Shown here piece by piece: positions 6,110-8,330 of a stretch of DNA of 8,330 nucleotides. The notes beneath the pieces were generated by a model. The model was given only the letters and a program-made list of their open reading frames with translations, was not told the DNA's origin and did not search any database. Numbering within the stretch: position 1 is the stretch's first letter; every line of letters begins with the position of its first letter. Source of the stretch: an uncultured Bacilli bacterium (GTDB lineage Bacteria; Bacillota_I; Bacilli_A; RF39; UBA660); contig CAQRXS010000059.1 of assembly GCA_948874605.1 (NCBI GenBank), forward strand, positions 1 to 8,330, given 5' to 3'. The translations under genes and the position numbers were made by a program.

Positions 6110-7307
6110 ATTGCATTTTAGTTTTAGAACCTTTAGCTCCATCATATGTACTTAAAACGTTTGATTCAAAGCTTGTTACTTTTTTCTTTGAGTCTTTATA
6201 TCCTTTAATGGCTTTTGTAATTAATTCGTCTAAAAGTTTTGTATATTTTTTTCCTTTTGGGGTGAAAAAGAAGAATGCTAGGCAACCTGGTATTGTATTT
6301 GGTTCATTAACATATACCTTTTTGTTTTTTTGATCTACTAAAAAATCAAATCTAGTTACTCCACTTAAATTTAAACATCTAAATGCTTCTTTAGAATATT
6401 TATAGATATCTTCTTCAATCTTTTTGTCTAAATCTGCAGGTATTTTAAAGCCACTTGTCACAACTTTTCCACCAGAAGAAGCTTTTGCACCACCTTTTTT
6501 TCCGCCAGAACCATTTCCTATATACTTATCTTCAAAAGTTAAAAAATCGTTATCTGTAATCATTTCGCCAATTAGTGAACATTCCATATCTTCACTATTA
6601 CCAATAACAGCACAATCAACTTCTACTAAATTTTTTACCATTGATTCAACAACTATTTTTTCATCATATTTTATTGCTTCTTCTATTGATTCAGATAATT
6701 CTGATGTATCATGTGCAACAGTAATACCAACACTACTTCCTAAGCGAGCTGGTTTTACTATAACTGGATAGCCCATTTTTTCTATTTTTTGTAGAATACT
6801 TTCATCATCTTGCTTATATTCATGATCATAAAACCAAATATAATCAACTACTGGAACTCCTGAAGATGCCATTATTTGCTTTTGTACTACTTTGTCCTGA
6901 CCAACTGATGCACCTAACATAGAAGGTCCAACATATGGTATTCCAAGAGTTTCTAAATATCCAGATAAAGAGCCATCTTCAACGCCTTTGCCATGAACAA
7001 TTGGAAAAGCTACATCAATGTTAGTTAATGTACTATTAAATATTCCATTTTTCTTTTGAAGAATAAATTTATCTCCTTTTTTTGTTAAAGTTACTTCTTT
7101 AGCTAGAGATGGTATTTGATTTAAATCTTTATAAGAAGACATTTCTTTTAATTTATCTCCACTATACCAAAGACGATTTTTACTTATATAAATTGGTACT
7201 ACTTCATATTTTTTGGTATCCATATAGCTCATTGCTTGAACAGCAGTTATAATACTTACTTCATGTTCAACTGTTTCTCCTCCAAATATTACACCTATTT
7301 TTATCAT
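6108..7307 (-). CDS. ddl: D-alanine--D-alanine ligase
   Basis: Ddl joins two D-alanines with ATP to give the dipeptide that ends the peptidoglycan stem; it is a cytoplasmic ATP-grasp enzyme. Visible: GGETVEHEVS (9-18, Glu14 matching E. coli DdlB Glu15), HGKGVEDG (105-112), KPARLGSSVG (185-194, Ser191 matching Ser150), DKY (260-262, Tyr262 matching Tyr216), TRFDF (318-322, Arg319 and Asp321) and NEPNTIPG (334-341, metal ligands Glu335 and Asn337). The Glu-Ser-Tyr triad is intact and fits D-Ala-D-Ala rather than D-Ala-D-Lac formation. Oddities: 399 residues against about 306-360 in familiar enzymes; a Gly/Lys-rich insertion after Tyr262 (264-281); GCLAFFFF (341-348) where the second D-Ala pocket normally has a Ser-Met/Leu type sequence; and a basic 30-residue tail. 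These probably mark a clade of Firmicutes Ddl. AAGGAG lies before the ATG, which overlaps the murF TGA as ATGA. Confidence 0.93.
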   Translation of the reverse strand: MIKIGVIFGGETVEHEVSIITAVQAMSYMDTKKYEVVPIYISKNRLWYSGDKLKEMSSYKDLNQIPSLAKEVTLTKKGDKFILQKKNGIFNSTLTNIDVAFPIVHGKGVEDGSLSGYLETLGIPYVGPSMLGASVGQDKVVQKQIMASSGVPVVDYIWFYDHEYKQDDESILQKIEKMGYPVIVKPARLGSSVGITVAHDTSELSESIEEAIKYDEKIVVESMVKNLVEVDCAVIGNSEDMECSLIGEMITDNDFLTFEDKYIGNGSGGKKGGAKASSGGKVVTSGFKIPADLDKKIEEDIYKYSKEAFRCLNLSGVTRFDFLVDQKNKKVYVNEPNTIPGCLAFFFFTPKGKKYTKLLDELITKAIKGYKDSKKKVTSFESNVLSTYDGAKGSKTKMQ

Positions 7308-8330
7308 TTTTTATCACTCCTTATTTTTTCATTAAACGAATCTGGTAAATCGTTTTCAAGTAATACATACGTTTCTCCTTCTTTTAACTTTAACATTAAT
7401 GGAAACGCAGCCATTACATCATTAAGTATATGTATTTTAGTTTTATCATATTTTTTTTCAATTAACCCTTCATAAATTGGTTTTGTTTTTTCTTCACCAA
7501 TTAAAATAACCTCATCAGCAGATAGTGCAATTTCACGTCCAAATTCTTTGTTTACTTCATCTTCTTTTGAACCAATTTCTATCATACCGGGAGTTACTAC
7601 AATACGTTTGCCAGGCATCATTTTTAGTACTTCTAACGCCATTTTGCATCCCATTGGGTTTGAATTATAAGCATCATCAATAATATTTATATCATAGTAT
7701 TTTGTCATTGAAAGACGATGTTCTACTGGGGTAACTCTTTTTACAGCACGAATTAAGTCTTTGATGCTAATTCCAAGTTCTTTACCTAAAGTTATTCCAG
7801 CTAAAATATTATATATATTATTACGTCCTAATATTTTTGTTTCAAAATCAAATGTATCTTTTTCATCTTTGAACTTTACTTTAAACTTTGTTCCTTTGCT
7901 AGATAATTCTATATCAGTTGCGTAGCAATCAACATTATGGTTATCTATACCTATCCATTTTATTGTGCAATTATTTTCAACTTTATAACTTAATTGTTTT
8001 TCATCGTCTCCATTTAAAATTCCTATTCCATCAGTTGGCAATGATTCAATAAGTTCAAATTTTGTTTTTTGAATATTTTCTTCTGAACCAAATGTTTCAA
8101 GATGTGCTAAACCAACGCGAGTTAGAATACCATATTTAGGTTTAACTAAATCACATAATTCTTTTATGTCACCTCTTTTACATGCTCCCATTTCAGCAAT
8201 GAAATAGTCATTATAAATATCTAAAAAGTTATTAATTGTTATCATTAAACCAAATGGTGTGTTGTAATTAGCTGGCGTCTTATATACGTTATATTTTATA
8301 TTTAAAATATCATATAAAACATTTTTTGTA
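7304..8330 (-). CDS. murF: UDP-N-acetylmuramoyl-tripeptide--D-alanyl-D-alanine ligase MurF, C-terminal part (5' end outside window)
   Basis: MurF adds D-Ala-D-Ala, the product of the next gene, to UDP-MurNAc-tripeptide in the cytoplasm, using ATP. The frame is open to the window edge, giving 341 visible residues of an expected 430-460; the N-terminal domain and ATP-binding GKT loop lie outside. An ATG at 8245 is internal. In order from the edge: TPANYNTPFG (18-27), AEMGACKRGD (45-54, Mur ligase central domain), GLAHLETFGS (73-82), the interdomain segment NNIYNILA (170-177), VEHRLS (202-207) and DDAYNSNP (218-225), all standard in MurF. The C-terminal domain has TPGMIEIG (246-253) and ends near LLENDLPDSF. 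It overlaps ddl by four bases (ATGA), so the two steps that make and use the dipeptide are translated together. The order murF-ddl is the reverse of ddl-murF in B. subtilis. Confidence 0.93.
   Translation of the reverse strand, partial: TKNVLYDILNIKYNVYKTPANYNTPFGLMITINNFLDIYNDYFIAEMGACKRGDIKELCDLVKPKYGILTRVGLAHLETFGSEENIQKTKFELIESLPTDGIGILNGDDEKQLSYKVENNCTIKWIGIDNHNVDCYATDIELSSKGTKFKVKFKDEKDTFDFETKILGRNNIYNILAGITLGKELGISIKDLIRAVKRVTPVEHRLSMTKYYDINIIDDAYNSNPMGCKMALEVLKMMPGKRIVVTPGMIEIGSKEDEVNKEFGREIALSADEVILIGEEKTKPIYEGLIEKKYDKTKIHILNDVMAAFPLMLKLKEGETYVLLENDLPDSFNEKIRSDKK

Noticed and set aside
6522..6536. Ddl as a D-Ala-D-Lac ligase because of a Phe in TFEDKY
   Set aside because: Counting along E. 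coli DdlB shows the specificity residue Tyr216 is the second Tyr of DYEAKY, which aligns with Tyr262 here. The Phe aligns with Tyr212, so the D-Lac signature is absent.
6424..6771. Plus-strand ORF of 115 codons
   Set aside because: It is antisense to ddl; its proline-rich part is just the complement of the Gly-rich omega-loop codons.
7236..7475. Plus-strand ORF of 79 codons
   Set aside because: It is antisense across the murF-ddl junction, without ribosome site or motif.

Overview
The window is a stretch of a low-GC, wall-building Bacillota chromosome. By eye it is roughly 30% G+C. Genes read cleanly with TGA as a stop, and it carries peptidoglycan genes together with a classic mraZ-rsmH-ftsL-pbpB division cluster. 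The Ddl subtype, the FtsL and PASTA-PBP types and an exported protein ending in an NPNTG sorting-like tail suggest an uncultured gut-type Bacilli/Erysipelotrichia/RF39-like lineage. That placement is inference; the sequence contains no rRNA or other marker that settles it.

Layout from left to right. The 3' two thirds of a pyruvate kinase gene (pyk) lies on the plus strand and ends at a hairpin with T-runs on both sides. That hairpin also serves the converging minus-strand operon. All other genes are on the minus strand, so they are transcribed from right to left. They form three units: (1) murF-ddl, overlapping by ATGA and closed by a terminator at the ddl stop codon; (2) a single gene for an exported, probably wall-anchored protein of unknown function, bounded by terminators on both sides; (3) mraZ-rsmH-ftsL-pbpB, tightly packed, with a recognisable promoter and an array of MraZ-type boxes in front.

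The genes work together in septal wall synthesis. Ddl makes D-Ala-D-Ala, and MurF attaches it to the UDP-MurNAc-tripeptide. FtsL and the PASTA-domain class B PBP act in the divisome that crosslinks the resulting peptides. RsmH methylates 16S rRNA and MraZ autoregulates the division operon. The cluster is short: after pbpB there is a terminator and pyk, not mraY/murD/ftsW/murG.

The best lead is the unknown exported gene. Its strong ribosome-binding site and ATG lead into a seven-codon frame that ends in TAA, while the signal peptide and the rest of the protein lie in the -1 frame. The junction is a T7 tract that reads as U_UUU_UUA, a canonical -1 slippery heptamer, directly before the stop. 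This may be programmed frameshifting, transcriptional slippage, phase variation or a homopolymer error. Secondary leads are the phased MraZ operator with a fourth box inside the promoter spacer, the altered acceptor pocket and glycine-rich loop of Ddl, and substitutions in conserved motifs of pyruvate kinase.
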